From: Parvibaculum sp.
GTDB taxonomy: Bacteria > Pseudomonadota > Alphaproteobacteria > Parvibaculales > Parvibaculaceae
Direction of reading: 5' to 3'
Assembly: GCF_002684405.1 (NCBI RefSeq)
Contig: NZ_NYVD01000080.1
Coordinates: forward strand, 1-44,834
DNA: 44,834 nucleotides
In this document: positions 35,003-44,417 of the stretch, piece after piece
Numbering within the stretch: the stretch's first letter is position 1
Layout: each line of letters opens with the position of its first letter
Made by a program: the position numbers and the translations under genes
Notes under the pieces: model-generated
Seen by the model: the letters and a program-made list of their open reading frames with translations, nothing else
What the model was told of the DNA's origin: nothing
The model's database searches: none

Positions 35003-35848
35003 TCACGCCCTGCCCTTGTTCCGCGTCGAAATGACCCTCGCGAAGATATTGAGGAGCAACACAGCCGTCGTAATCAAAAGCGCCCCGCCCCAAGCCAGGC
35101 GCTGCCAATCCTCGTAAGGGCTCATGGCGAACTGAAAGATGACAACAGGGAGATTTGCCATTGGGTCGTTGAGATTGGTGCTCCAGAACTGGTTGTTGAG
35201 CGCCGTAAAGAGAAGCGGCGCGGTTTCACCGCTGATCCGCGCTATCGCCAGCAGCACGCCTGTTAGCATGCCCGAAAAAGCAGCACGGTAACTGATCTGC
35301 GTGATGACCATCCAGCGCGGGGCACCGATCGCCGCGCCGGCCTCGCGCAGCGAGTCCGGAATCAGCGTCAGCATGTCCTCGGTTGTGCGCACGACGATGG
35401 GAAGAGCGATCACGGCGAGCGCTGCCGCGCCGGCCCAGCCGGAGAAATGCCCCATGGTGGTAACCACCACGCCGTAAATGAAAAGCCCCACAATGATGGA
35501 CGGCGCACTCAACAGCACATCGTTGATGAAACGAACGATGCTCGCCACCCTTCCCTCTTTGCCGTATTCGGCAAGGTAGGTGCCCGCCATAATGCCGATC
35601 GGCGTTGCGATGAGGATCGCAATCACCGTCATCATCAGACTGCCGACGATCGCGTTGGCCAAACCGCCTTCATTGCCAGGGGCGGGGGTACTCTCGGTAA
35701 ACATGGCGGGTTCGATAGCGGAGATACCATTCCACAGAAGCGCCCAGAGAATGGCGCCCAATATGAACAAGACGATACCTGTCATGGCATAGGAGACCAC
35801 CGCCATCAGGAAATCCCAGCGTTGGCGCTGACGGACCCTTCTGTTCAT
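35003..35848 (-). CDS. pstA: Phosphate ABC transporter permease PstA
   Basis: 281 aa with about six membrane helices and the binding-protein-dependent permease loop ([20 protein letters not shown]). Start overlaps the pstC stop (ATGA, 35845-35848). Inner-membrane channel subunit paired with PstC. Confidence 0.95.
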   Translation of the reverse strand: MNRRVRQRQRWDFLMAVVSYAMTGIVLFILGAILWALLWNGISAIEPAMFTESTPAPGNEGGLANAIVGSLMMTVIAILIATPIGIMAGTYLAEYGKEGRVASIVRFINDVLLSAPSIIVGLFIYGVVVTTMGHFSGWAGAAALAVIALPIVVRTTEDMLTLIPDSLREAGAAIGAPRWMVITQISYRAAFSGMLTGVLLAIARISGETAPLLFTALNNQFWSTNLNDPMANLPVVIFQFAMSPYEDWQRLAWGGALLITTAVLLLNIFARVISTRNKGRA

Positions 35849-36840
35849 GCCAACACCTCCCCTTCAGCCCCCTCTGCGCGGGCGCCAAGCAGCAACTTCT
35901 TACCGAGAGCCAGAACAAGGAATGTCAGCACGAAGAGGACGAGCCCTAGCGCGACGAGTGCCGATGTGTAGATATCCCCGACCGCCTCGGTGAATTCATT
36001 GGCGAGCGTCGCGGAAATTGTCGTGCCCGGCGCGAGAAGAGACAGGCTTAGGCGATGCGCATTGCCGATGACGAAGGTCACCGCCATGGTTTCGCCCAGC
36101 GCGCGGCCCAGACCGAGCATCACAGCGCCGGCCACGCCGTTGCGACAATAAGGGAGCACCACACGCCAGACCACTTCCCAGCGCGTCGCGCCGAGGCCAT
36201 AGGCCGACTCTCTCAGCACCGGCGGCACGCTCGCAAACACTTCGCGCATGACGGAGGTGATGAAGGGCAGCACCATCAGGCCCAGAATAAGGCCGGCCAG
36301 CAGAACGCCAATACCGATGGGCGGACCGGAAAACAGATTGCCGAGAAGGGGAATATTGCCAAGGGTGGTCTTCAGCGCCGGTTCAACATGGTGCTGGAAA
36401 AGCGGCACTACAATGAAGAGACCCCACATGCCATAGATAATACTCGGTATCGCTGCAAGGAGTTCAATTGCTATCGCAATTGGCTGCCGGAGCCTGTGAG
36501 GACAAAGCTCGGTTAGAAAGATCGCCATGCCGAAACTGAACGGCACGCCGATCAACATGGCAATGACAGAAGTTTCAATAGTACCGATCAGCGGAACGAC
36601 GGCACCATATGTGTCGGTAACCGGGTTCCAGTGCGCAGTCCACAAAAACGCAATGCCTGAATGAGCGAGAGCGGGCCAGCCGCCAACGAGGAGTACGGCG
36701 ATAACGCCGCACAAAAGAGCAAAAAGAACAAGCGTGAAAAACAGAGTGGCGCCCCAGAAAATCGGGTCGCCCCAACGCATGGCAAAACGCGATTTGCGAG
36801 TGCCGACACCCTGCAAGGCCGGCGCGACGGACTCTACCAT
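35845..36840 (-). CDS. pstC: Phosphate ABC transporter permease PstC
   Basis: 331 aa. ATG 36840 preferred over GTG 36849 because GGAG (36849-36852) lies 8 nt upstream of the ATG. About six membrane helices; permease loop [20 protein letters not shown] is present. Partner of PstA. It follows pstS after an 81-nt gap that contains a strong stem-loop. Confidence 0.95.
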   Translation of the reverse strand: MVESVAPALQGVGTRKSRFAMRWGDPIFWGATLFFTLVLFALLCGVIAVLLVGGWPALAHSGIAFLWTAHWNPVTDTYGAVVPLIGTIETSVIAMLIGVPFSFGMAIFLTELCPHRLRQPIAIAIELLAAIPSIIYGMWGLFIVVPLFQHHVEPALKTTLGNIPLLGNLFSGPPIGIGVLLAGLILGLMVLPFITSVMREVFASVPPVLRESAYGLGATRWEVVWRVVLPYCRNGVAGAVMLGLGRALGETMAVTFVIGNAHRLSLSLLAPGTTISATLANEFTEAVGDIYTSALVALGLVLFVLTFLVLALGKKLLLGARAEGAEGEVLA

Positions 36841-36860
36841 GATAAGCACTCCAGGAATGG

Positions 36861-36888
36861 CCGGGAGGGAGATCAGTCCCCCTCCCGG
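36861..36888 (-). promoter_or_regulatory. Intercistronic stem-loop between pstS and pstC
   Basis: CCGGGAGGG and CCCTCCCGG, perfect 9-bp arms around 10 nt. No T-run follows on the minus strand, so partial termination or 3'-end protection of the pstS mRNA is likelier than full termination. This would let PstS exceed the permease subunits. Confidence 0.65.
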
Positions 36889-36921
36889 TTTCTCACAAGG
36901 ACAGCAACTTACTGCGTAATA

Positions 36922-37968
36922 TTACTGAAGAACGGGCTTGCCGCTCTCGTCCTTGATATCCATCCAACTCTTCTTCACGAGAGCGACGACATTGTCGGGC
37001 ATCGGGATGTAGTCGAGATCCTTCGCCATCTTGTCGCCGTTCGCATAGGCCCAGTTGAAGAAGTTGAGCACTTCCTTGGCCTTCTGCGGATGCGCCTGCG
37101 TCGTGTGCATCAGGATGAAGGTCGCAGCCGTCATCGGCCAGCTGTCGGCACCCGGCTGGTTGGCCAGGATCAGGTAGTAACCCGCAGCGTGCTCCCAATC
37201 CGCGTTCGACGCAGCGGCCTGGAAGGATTCATACTTCGGAGCGACAACCTTACCGTCCTTGTTGACCATGTTCGTGTAGGTCAGGTGGTTCTGCAGAGCA
37301 TAGGCATACTCGACGTAACCGATGGAGCCGTCCGTCTGACCGACGAGTGCGGCGACACCGGCGTTGCCCTTGCCACCGATACCGGCAGGCCACTCAACCG
37401 ATGCGTCGACGCCGACCTTGGACCAGGCCGGAGAAACGTCGTTCAGGTAGTAAGTGAAGTTGAACGTCGTGCCCGAGCCGTCGGAACGGTGCACCACGGC
37501 GATGTCCTGATCCGGAAGCGACACGCCCTTGTTCAGCGCGGCGATTTCCGGGTCGTTCCATTTGGTGACCTTGCCGAGATAGATGTCGGCGAGGGTCTTG
37601 CCGTCGATCTTCATTTCGCCCGACTTGATGCCCTTCAGGTTCACGACCGGCACGATGCCGCCCATGACCATCGGGAACTGCATCAGGCCGTCCTTCTTGA
37701 GCGTGGCCGGCTTAAGCGGCTTGTCGGACGCGCCGAAGTCAACGGTCTTGGCATTGATCTGCTTGATACCGCCACCGGAGCCGATGGCCTGGTAGTTCAT
37801 GCCGATATCCGTCTTGTCCTTATAGGCATCGGCCCACTTGGAATACACCGGATACGGGAAAGTGGCGCCGGCACCGGAAATGGTGTCGCCGGCATGAGCG
37901 GCCGAAACCGCGAAGAGCGCACCGGCAGCGACAGTCGCAGCGCGGGCAAAGGTTTTGAAGCTAAACAT
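36922..37968 (-). CDS. pstS: Phosphate-binding periplasmic protein PstS
   Basis: 348 aa. Signal peptide 1-26 (ending AHA-G). Phosphate-binding motifs near the mature N-terminus: SGAGATFPYPVYSKW, then GSGGGIKQI, FGASDKPL and HRSDGSGTTFNFT. Captures phosphate in the periplasm and hands it to PstCA. First gene of pstSCAB, with a PhoB-box-like site upstream. Confidence 0.97.
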   Translation of the reverse strand: MFSFKTFARAATVAAGALFAVSAAHAGDTISGAGATFPYPVYSKWADAYKDKTDIGMNYQAIGSGGGIKQINAKTVDFGASDKPLKPATLKKDGLMQFPMVMGGIVPVVNLKGIKSGEMKIDGKTLADIYLGKVTKWNDPEIAALNKGVSLPDQDIAVVHRSDGSGTTFNFTYYLNDVSPAWSKVGVDASVEWPAGIGGKGNAGVAALVGQTDGSIGYVEYAYALQNHLTYTNMVNKDGKVVAPKYESFQAAASNADWEHAAGYYLILANQPGADSWPMTAATFILMHTTQAHPQKAKEVLNFFNWAYANGDKMAKDLDYIPMPDNVVALVKKSWMDIKDESGKPVLQ

Positions 37969-38081
37969 CTAGGTCTTGTTCCCTGTTAGTTGGCTTAATC
38001 GAATCAACTTGCCTGAAGGTTCGATTTGCCGATTGCTATCGGGCCTGGAGAGTCGGAAAGGGACAGACGTGCGTTCTTGCC

Positions 38082-38099
38082 ATGCGTGGCGCATGACAG
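38082..38099 (-). promoter_or_regulatory. Candidate PhoB box upstream of pstS
   Basis: On the minus strand CTGTCAT-GCGC-CACGCAT: the first 7-mer matches the Pho-box repeat perfectly, the second 4 of 7, with the correct 4-nt spacer. It sits 114-131 nt before the pstS start codon. Confidence 0.5.
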
Positions 38100-38112
38100 C
38101 GGATACGCTGTC

Positions 38113-38517
38113 TTATCTCTCCCGTCTCGGAGGGCCGTTGGCTAAGGGAACAATGAAAGCTGCCGGTTTGGGTGCGAGGGCAGCGGAACGCGGAAATACG
38201 ATGGAGAGGCTCCAGCAGCCGAAAAGACTGACCGGAAGGCCGAACGCCGGCAGGATCGCCAGCTGGGCGTCACCGTCACCGGAACCAGAATCTGTATCGT
38301 CGGCGGCAATATCCTTGGCGATCGAGATATCGCTGGTCGGTTCGCCGAACGGGTTGGATTTGTGATAGTCGAGCCAGGACGACGCCCCGAGCGACGTCAG
38401 AAGCGCTGCCAGCGCGACCAGAAAGCCCGTATTACGCCAGAGCATTGCCAAGACGGCATTTCCGGAAGGACGCTGCCGGAAAAGACGGTCTCCGGCGCCA
38501 AGGCATGCGGCAATCAT
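38113..38517 (-). CDS. Hypothetical membrane protein upstream of pstS
   Basis: 134 aa open frame with one or two hydrophobic stretches (about 29-47, GFLVALAALLTSLGASSW; and a weaker one near 86-106) and an acidic linker (DDTDSGSGDGD). No clear Shine-Dalgarno and no recognised family. It ends just before the candidate Pho box, so it would not be part of the pst transcript. Could be a chance ORF. The gap on its far side, 38518-38848, shows no other gene. Confidence 0.35.
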   Translation of the reverse strand: MIAACLGAGDRLFRQRPSGNAVLAMLWRNTGFLVALAALLTSLGASSWLDYHKSNPFGEPTSDISIAKDIAADDTDSGSGDGDAQLAILPAFGLPVSLFGCWSLSIVFPRSAALAPKPAAFIVPLANGPPRRER

Positions 38518-38776
38518 GGATTCTGTCCGGCTTACAAGGGCTGGCGAGAAAGAAGAGCGGCATCAGTCCGCAGGCCACCCCGCTGCGGTCGATGCGCGTT
38601 TCCTCCTGCCTAGCAGCGTCACTTGATGGTTTGATGACGGTTCGGCGGCAAAATCACCGCCCCGCAGCAACTCCGCCATACGAGCGCACAACACCGCCCC
38701 GCTACCCAGCTTTCCCCTTGCGGAATGCGGCTGAAGCCATTGGCTCATAATGAAAAAACCAAGCAAAAATCGTCAC

Positions 38777-38791
38777 TTAACCAAGTGTTAT
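38777..38791 (+). promoter_or_regulatory. CtrA-like site with one mismatch
   Basis: TTAA-CCAAGTG-TTAT, one base off the full CtrA site, 58-72 nt before the histidine kinase start. The overlapping CACTT-AACC-AAGTG (38774-38787) also forms a small palindrome. Confidence 0.35.
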
Positions 38792-38848
38792 CAGTTTCAA
38801 CCTAAGCTCACTCACTAATCTGTCGGGTGTCGTCCAGCGATCGGGAAT

Positions 38849-40357
38849 ATGGCAAAAGCTCACCACCAAGCCGATTCAGGGAGCTTTCTTGACGGAGCGG
38901 GCGACGCCACTGCGCGTTCCGGCTCCGAGGATGAGTCTGGCCTGCCTTCCCGCAACCGAGACTTCTCGCTCGACCTTTTGTCCCTGCATTTCCGCGATCC
39001 GGAGATAGAGCATAAATACAGCTCGGCGAATTTTGCCGACCAGATCGGCCTCATTCGCCTCTCTATCGTCATGGGCGCAGTGATTTTCGCTCTCTACGCC
39101 CTGCTCGACCCCTTCGTCATTCCCGACATCACCTATGAAGCGTGGACTATTCGTTTCGCCGTCGCCTGCCCGCTGCTGCTGGGACTGGTGGCCATTTCGT
39201 ATATTCCGGGCTTCAACCATCGCCACCAGATCGTGCTGGCGCTTGCGATGGTCGTTCCCGGTCTTGCCGTCGTCGGCATGATTGCCCTGGCTGCGCCGCC
39301 GGGATCCTTCTTCTACTATGCGGGTGTGCTGATCATTCTGAGCTACGTCAATTCGCTTTGGCGGATGCACTATTACTATTCGGCGCGTATGACCGGGCTC
39401 ACATTCCTCGCCTATGAGTTCGTCGTGCTCTTCATCAATCCAATGCCGACGACCGTCTTCATCAACAACAATGCCTTCCTCATGTTTGGCATTGGCACCA
39501 GCATTTTTGTGAACTATGTGCAGGAGCATCACCTTCGCCGCAATTTTGTAGAACATGAGCGCCTTCGCATCGAGCAGACGCGCTCGGAAGTCCTGCTGGA
39601 GCGCTCCGAAGCTGCGAACCGCGCAAAGAACGACTTCCTCGCCATCATGAGCCATGAGCTCAGGACGCCGCTTAATGCGATCATCGGGTTTTCAGAGATC
39701 ATCACGAACCAGATGTTCGGCCCGGTCGGCCAGCAGAAATATGCCGACTACGCGGCCGATATCCGCAGCAGCGGTACGCATCTGCTGAGCATCATCAACG
39801 ACATTCTGGATATTTCAAAAGCGGAGTCCGGAAAGCTGGAACTGGCCGAAGAGCCGATCGACCCTGTGGAAACGCTCAATCGAACCATGCGCATGTTCCG
39901 CCATCGCGCGAGCGAAATAGGCGTCAACCTCAGCTTTCGCGTTCGCGATGAAATTTCCTGGCTGATCGCCGACCCGCGACTTTTCAAGCAGGTGGTGATC
40001 AATCTCACCTCGAACGCCCTGAAATTCACGCCGGAAGGCGGTACCGTAAAAGTCGAACTCGGGGTCGACAGTGCGGGCGATCTTTCGCTGACGGTGGCCG
40101 ATACGGGTATCGGTATCAGCGCTTCCGATATCCGCCGCGTGTTCGAGCCCTTCGTACAGGTGGAAGGCGCCATGTCGCGCAGCCACCAGGGCACGGGCCT
40201 CGGCCTGCCTCTTGTCCGCAAGATCATGGCTCTGCATGGCGGCAGCGTCGATCTTGTCAGCACGGTCGGGGAAGGCACCGTGGTGACGGCAACCTTCCCC
40301 AGAAGCCGGTTCGTCGCGCCCGGATCCGACTCAGAGATGCGCTGGCGCGCCAGCTAG
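38849..40357 (+). CDS. Membrane sensor histidine kinase
   Basis: 502 aa. N-terminal soluble segment (1-65), then about five to six membrane helices (about 68-225), a coiled-coil linker (226-260), HisKA with H269 (FLAIMSHELRTPLNAIIGF) and HATPase_c with N-box VVINLTSNALKFTPEGG, G1 ADTGIGIS, F-box and G2 GTGLGLPL. The core resembles the PleC/DivJ-type kinases of alphaproteobacteria. No response regulator is adjacent, so the partner is encoded elsewhere or is one of the single-domain receivers in this window. Its 3' end overlaps the convergent methyltransferase gene by 27 nt. Confidence 0.92.
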   Translation: MAKAHHQADSGSFLDGAGDATARSGSEDESGLPSRNRDFSLDLLSLHFRDPEIEHKYSSANFADQIGLIRLSIVMGAVIFALYALLDPFVIPDITYEAWTIRFAVACPLLLGLVAISYIPGFNHRHQIVLALAMVVPGLAVVGMIALAAPPGSFFYYAGVLIILSYVNSLWRMHYYYSARMTGLTFLAYEFVVLFINPMPTTVFINNNAFLMFGIGTSIFVNYVQEHHLRRNFVEHERLRIEQTRSEVLLERSEAANRAKNDFLAIMSHELRTPLNAIIGFSEIITNQMFGPVGQQKYADYAADIRSSGTHLLSIINDILDISKAESGKLELAEEPIDPVETLNRTMRMFRHRASEIGVNLSFRVRDEISWLIADPRLFKQVVINLTSNALKFTPEGGTVKVELGVDSAGDLSLTVADTGIGISASDIRRVFEPFVQVEGAMSRSHQGTGLGLPLVRKIMALHGGSVDLVSTVGEGTVVTATFPRSRFVAPGSDSEMRWRAS

Positions 40358-41857
40358 CTCCTTGTCGTCCGTCAGCGCGGCGCTGTCGGCGGGCTTGTCC
40401 ACGACAAGCAGATAGACGCACATGGTTTCGTCGATGGAAATCGACACATCGGCAACGTCCAGGCCTTCGATAAGGCCCATCATGTCTTCCTCGGTGCGAT
40501 AGATCAGGCTCCAGTCGGTCACGAACTCCAGCGGCCATTCGCAGGATTCGCGTCCCTTTCGAACATTGGCCAGGACCAAGCGTCCGCCGGGGGCAAGCTG
40601 CTCGTAAAGGTCCCGTGTGAGGGCTTTTGCCCGGCGCTGGGACAGATAGTCGTAAAGGCCGAGACTGTAGATCATGTCCTGCGGCTGGAGCGTCTTGAAG
40701 AGTGCGCCGGCCTTCAGAAGCTGGGCGAAGGACGCATTGAGGCACTGCACTTTCGCGCGGCCTCGATGACGCACAACCTCGGGATAGGCATGCTCATAGG
40801 CATGGCTGAGCGCCTTGTCATCCTGGTCGATCAACGTCACATTGACCGGGCGCGGCAGGTGCTCGATCGAGAGATAATCATACATCTCATAGGCGGAGCC
40901 GCAGCCCAGATTGGCGATATGCATGGGTTTGTCGCCCGCCGTCTTCGCGGTCTCGGCGACGCGCTCTCTGATAATCTCCTGCGTCATGCTGAGGCGTGTT
41001 CCCACGCAGCCGCCCGTCTCCACGCCGATACGGTGAAGCAGCATTTCGTAGAGGGTATCGCCGGCGCGCTTTCCTTTACGCTGCCACTCATAGACGTAGT
41101 TCATGATAATGAAATCGCCGGGATACCCGAACGGCTTCTCGTAGCATCGGCGCATCACCGGTCCGGGCATGAAGTCCGGCGTGAGAACGCGTTCGGCGAA
41201 CCGCTTGTGCTTTGCCAGAACGCGCGGATCCGACCACACAGGCTCGAGAATATCGCTGCCCCGATACCAAAGCTCCTTCCACTGAGGAACGATCCGCTCT
41301 TCGCATTCGGCGAGGGCTTTCAGCATACGCTCTTCACGCTCACGACCGGTCGCCGTGAGATGTTCTTCAAACTCCTCGAGAAGTTCCTTGTAGGAACGGA
41401 AGAGATTGACGATCTCTGTCGAAAGTTGCTGAAACTCCGGCAGAATGCCCTCGGCGGTACCGAAATCCGGATCCGCAAGTTTCTGCGTGAGAAGCAAATC
41501 GTCATGCTCGGTGACGATCTTCTGAATATCGAGATATCCGCTCTTGAATTCCAGAGCGACGGTCGTCCGGCTGCCCTCGGGTTCGACGCGGCGAATGGTA
41601 CCATTGCCTTCATAGAGGCAATCATCGCCCACTCGCAGTTCGAAAGCGGCTTCCGAACCGATCCGATCCTGCCAGCTATCCGTCGTCGGGGACTGCACGG
41701 CAATCCCCGTCATGCTGAGGTTCTTCAGATATGTCTTTTCGCGGTCCAGATAGACTTTGGGAATGACCCCGTGAAAAAGCTGATCGGGACGGAAACGTTC
41801 CGCCCGATAGAACATTTTCCGTCCTTCTGCACCCTTAAGCTGTTCATAGGTCCGCAT
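40331..41857 (-). CDS. PilZ-like/SAM-dependent methyltransferase fusion protein
   Basis: 508 aa from ATG 41857 (upstream in-frame start possible but unlike the family). The N-terminal part (about 15-110) looks like a PilZ domain: NLSMTG (46-51) fits the [D/N]xSxxG half of the c-di-GMP motif, while the arginine half is atypical (RAERFR, 18-23). A helical middle (130-260) follows, then a class I methyltransferase with SAM loop NLGCGSAYE (316-324), acidic LIDQDD and a later SLGLYDYLS. Cytoplasmic. It may methylate a protein or small molecule under c-di-GMP control; substrate unknown. A perfect CtrA-type site lies upstream. Confidence 0.8.
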   Translation of the reverse strand: MRTYEQLKGAEGRKMFYRAERFRPDQLFHGVIPKVYLDREKTYLKNLSMTGIAVQSPTTDSWQDRIGSEAAFELRVGDDCLYEGNGTIRRVEPEGSRTTVALEFKSGYLDIQKIVTEHDDLLLTQKLADPDFGTAEGILPEFQQLSTEIVNLFRSYKELLEEFEEHLTATGREREERMLKALAECEERIVPQWKELWYRGSDILEPVWSDPRVLAKHKRFAERVLTPDFMPGPVMRRCYEKPFGYPGDFIIMNYVYEWQRKGKRAGDTLYEMLLHRIGVETGGCVGTRLSMTQEIIRERVAETAKTAGDKPMHIANLGCGSAYEMYDYLSIEHLPRPVNVTLIDQDDKALSHAYEHAYPEVVRHRGRAKVQCLNASFAQLLKAGALFKTLQPQDMIYSLGLYDYLSQRRAKALTRDLYEQLAPGGRLVLANVRKGRESCEWPLEFVTDWSLIYRTEEDMMGLIEGLDVADVSISIDETMCVYLLVVDKPADSAALTDDKELAGAPAHL

Positions 41858-41932
41858 CACTAAAACTGCCCCACTGTCAGAACCAGAAACTGACCCAATA
41901 AGGGAATCACAACCCCGGGGCAATTACAAATA

Positions 41933-41947
41933 TTAACCTATGGTTAA
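41933..41947. promoter_or_regulatory. Perfect CtrA-type site (TTAA-N7-TTAA)
   Basis: TTAA-CCTATGG-TTAA followed by CC, matching the extended TTAAC form, and itself palindromic (TTAACC/GGTTAA). It lies 76-90 nt upstream of the PilZ-like/methyltransferase start. A GANTC methylation motif (GAATC) is nearby in the same gap. Confidence 0.6.
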
Positions 41948-42007
41948 CCCTCTTTTTCTTCTATTCCATAATTCTGCAGACTGCGGATGAAACTGGCTTT
42001 CCGCTTA

Positions 42008-44311
42008 TCAGCTAGGCCGTTGTTTTTTTCGCCTGTCGTCGAGCAACCGCATCAGGGGCGGCAGCATTAACCAATCGATGAAAAGATTGGAGAGGATGAC
42101 GATGGCAGTCATTCCGCCAAGCGGACGATTGATCTCGAAGCCCGAGAAAACCAGCGTTCCGAATCCGAGCGCGAGCGAAGCGGTGATGACAAGCATCGCC
42201 ACGCCAACGGTCGCGAACACATCATTGATGGCCTCCTCCGCGTTCAAGCCTCTCTTTCGCGCGGCCTGATACATCAGCAGGAAGTAGATCGTGTCATCCA
42301 CCACGAGGCCGATGGTCATCGCGGTGACCACCGATGCGGCCAGCCCGATCGTTCCGACCAGCAACCCCCATATGCCGAAGCCGACAAGCGACGGCAGGAC
42401 ATTCAGAAAGATGCTCAAAACCCCGTAGCGGGGACTCCGCAGGGCAAAGCCCACGACGAAAGCAATGATCACGATAGAAATGATCGTGCTCCCGATCATC
42501 GACCGGATATTGACGCCCGACAGATTGGCAAACAGCACATTGAGGCTGATGCCCCTGGTATGCATCTCCGGCGGGGTATTTGCGTTCAACCAGTTTTCCG
42601 CAGCCGAATTCAACCCGCGGATTTCGCTGGAGGTCCCCTTTCGCAGCAAGACGGTTACCCGGCTGGCATCGCGGCCGATTGGAATGAAGTCGTTGAGCGA
42701 CGTCCCATACGGCAATGACAGCTCATAGAGCAGAAAATACTGCGCGATCAGATCGGGATTGTCGGGGATTGTCTCATAGTTTCCCGGCCGGCCGGCATTC
42801 ATCGCCTTGTTGATGCGCTTCGTCAAGTCGGACATCGCGAAGACGCTCACGACCTTGGGTTGGGAACGAAGCCATTCGGCGAAGGCTGCGACATGACGCT
42901 GATAGGCCGGATCGTAAACGCCGCCATCGCCCGAGGCGATTTTCGGTGCAGCGAGATCGAACTCGACGATGTTGAGGCCGGTCAGATGGTCCTCGGCGAA
43001 ATCCGATGCCCGCCGATAGTCGAAGCGGCTATCGAAATTCCGCACGAAATCATCGTCCAGTCGGATATCGGCAACCCATGTTCCACACGCAATGACAACG
43101 ATGCTGCAGAAAACGAACAGCGGCTTGTAGTGGGCGTTCACGAAATGACCGAGCTTGATCATCATTTTTTCGGAACGCTGCACAGCAGGCTTGAGCGGTA
43201 ATAGAGAGAGCGCCGCGGGCAGCCATGTGAAAGTGAACACATAGGCGATCAGGATACCGAGCGCGACGAGATTGCCTTCCTGGCGCAGTGTAGGCGCATC
43301 GGCGAAATTCATGGCAAGGAAGCCAACCAGCGTGGTGGAGTTGGTCAGCGAGACCGCCCTGAAGTTCAGCCTCACCGCCTCGCGGATTGCCTCTATTCTG
43401 GTATCGCCCTTGCCCAACCGGCCCAAAGCCGTCGTCACGATGCGCACGGCAGCGGCCATATTGACCGTCATAATGATGATAGGCACGGCAACGGTGGCGG
43501 TATTCACGACATGCCCCGCCCATCCGGCAAGCCCCATCGTCGCCATGCTGCTGAGCCCGAGAAGCGAGAGAATGACGAGGCTCGGCGCAACCGACCTCAC
43601 GAACAGCATCATGACGGCGGCCGTGACGAGGAGGCTGATCGGGATGAGGAACCGGGCGTCCGACATCGCCGCTTCGGAGAAGGTCCCCATCAACATGATG
43701 TTGCCGGTCAACTGGACCGTCATCCCCGGATGTGTCTTCTCGAAGTCCGCGGCGAGCTTGCGGCTTGCGGCGATGATTTCGCGGACTTCCTTCGACGCCT
43801 TTTTCGGCAGATTGAAGCTCACCACAAGGCCCGCCGCCTTGCCGTCGGGCCCGATCAGACGATCGCGGATCAGCGGATCGCCAAGCGCGATCTTCCTGAT
43901 CTCCTTTGCTTCATCCGGTGTGACATGCGCAGGATCGGGCACCAGATCGCGCACGGCAATGCTGTCTTCGTCGGAAACGATCCGGGCGAAATTGGTCAGG
44001 GATTCAACCCGTGTCGAGTGGGGAAGTTGCCAGGCGCGATCCGTCAGATCTCCGATACCTGCCAGCACGTCCGGCTCGGTGACCTGGCGCCCATCGGCCC
44101 ATACGACCATCAGAACGGTATTGTTCTGACCGTATTTGGCCTCGAACGCTTCCAGCTTGTGGATAGGTGCGCCATCGGGATTGAAATGCACCCGCGTGTC
44201 GGACGAGACCGACAGACGCAGAACACCCGCCCCTGCGAAAACGAAAAACGCAACGCACACAAGCATAACCAGCTTGGGCGCCCTCAACACCACCTTGTCG
44301 AGCAGCCACAT
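42008..44311 (-). CDS. MMPL/RND-family transporter
   Basis: 767 aa. Twelve membrane helices in two similar halves: helix 1 (about 14-34), a periplasmic loop (35-215) with VHFNPDGAPIHKLEAFEAKYG, helices 2-6 (about 220-375), helix 7 (about 395), a second loop to about 600 and helices 8-12. An internal sterol-sensing-like arrangement is typical of MMPL proteins, including hopanoid exporter HpnN, though it is shorter than HpnN. Likely exports a lipid or other hydrophobic molecule using proton force. No membrane-fusion protein is adjacent. It is downstream of the phospholipid gene pssA on the same strand. Confidence 0.9.
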   Translation of the reverse strand: MWLLDKVVLRAPKLVMLVCVAFFVFAGAGVLRLSVSSDTRVHFNPDGAPIHKLEAFEAKYGQNNTVLMVVWADGRQVTEPDVLAGIGDLTDRAWQLPHSTRVESLTNFARIVSDEDSIAVRDLVPDPAHVTPDEAKEIRKIALGDPLIRDRLIGPDGKAAGLVVSFNLPKKASKEVREIIAASRKLAADFEKTHPGMTVQLTGNIMLMGTFSEAAMSDARFLIPISLLVTAAVMMLFVRSVAPSLVILSLLGLSSMATMGLAGWAGHVVNTATVAVPIIIMTVNMAAAVRIVTTALGRLGKGDTRIEAIREAVRLNFRAVSLTNSTTLVGFLAMNFADAPTLRQEGNLVALGILIAYVFTFTWLPAALSLLPLKPAVQRSEKMMIKLGHFVNAHYKPLFVFCSIVVIACGTWVADIRLDDDFVRNFDSRFDYRRASDFAEDHLTGLNIVEFDLAAPKIASGDGGVYDPAYQRHVAAFAEWLRSQPKVVSVFAMSDLTKRINKAMNAGRPGNYETIPDNPDLIAQYFLLYELSLPYGTSLNDFIPIGRDASRVTVLLRKGTSSEIRGLNSAAENWLNANTPPEMHTRGISLNVLFANLSGVNIRSMIGSTIISIVIIAFVVGFALRSPRYGVLSIFLNVLPSLVGFGIWGLLVGTIGLAASVVTAMTIGLVVDDTIYFLLMYQAARKRGLNAEEAINDVFATVGVAMLVITASLALGFGTLVFSGFEINRPLGGMTAIVILSNLFIDWLMLPPLMRLLDDRRKKQRPS

Positions 44312-44417
44312 AACAGTTCCGGTGTCCCAATTCCCCTGGCCCGCCGCGACTCAAGTTCCACCCAAGCGGCAGGCAGCGACACTCTAATGTGCTATACGCA
44401 AAAGAAAAGTCGGCATT

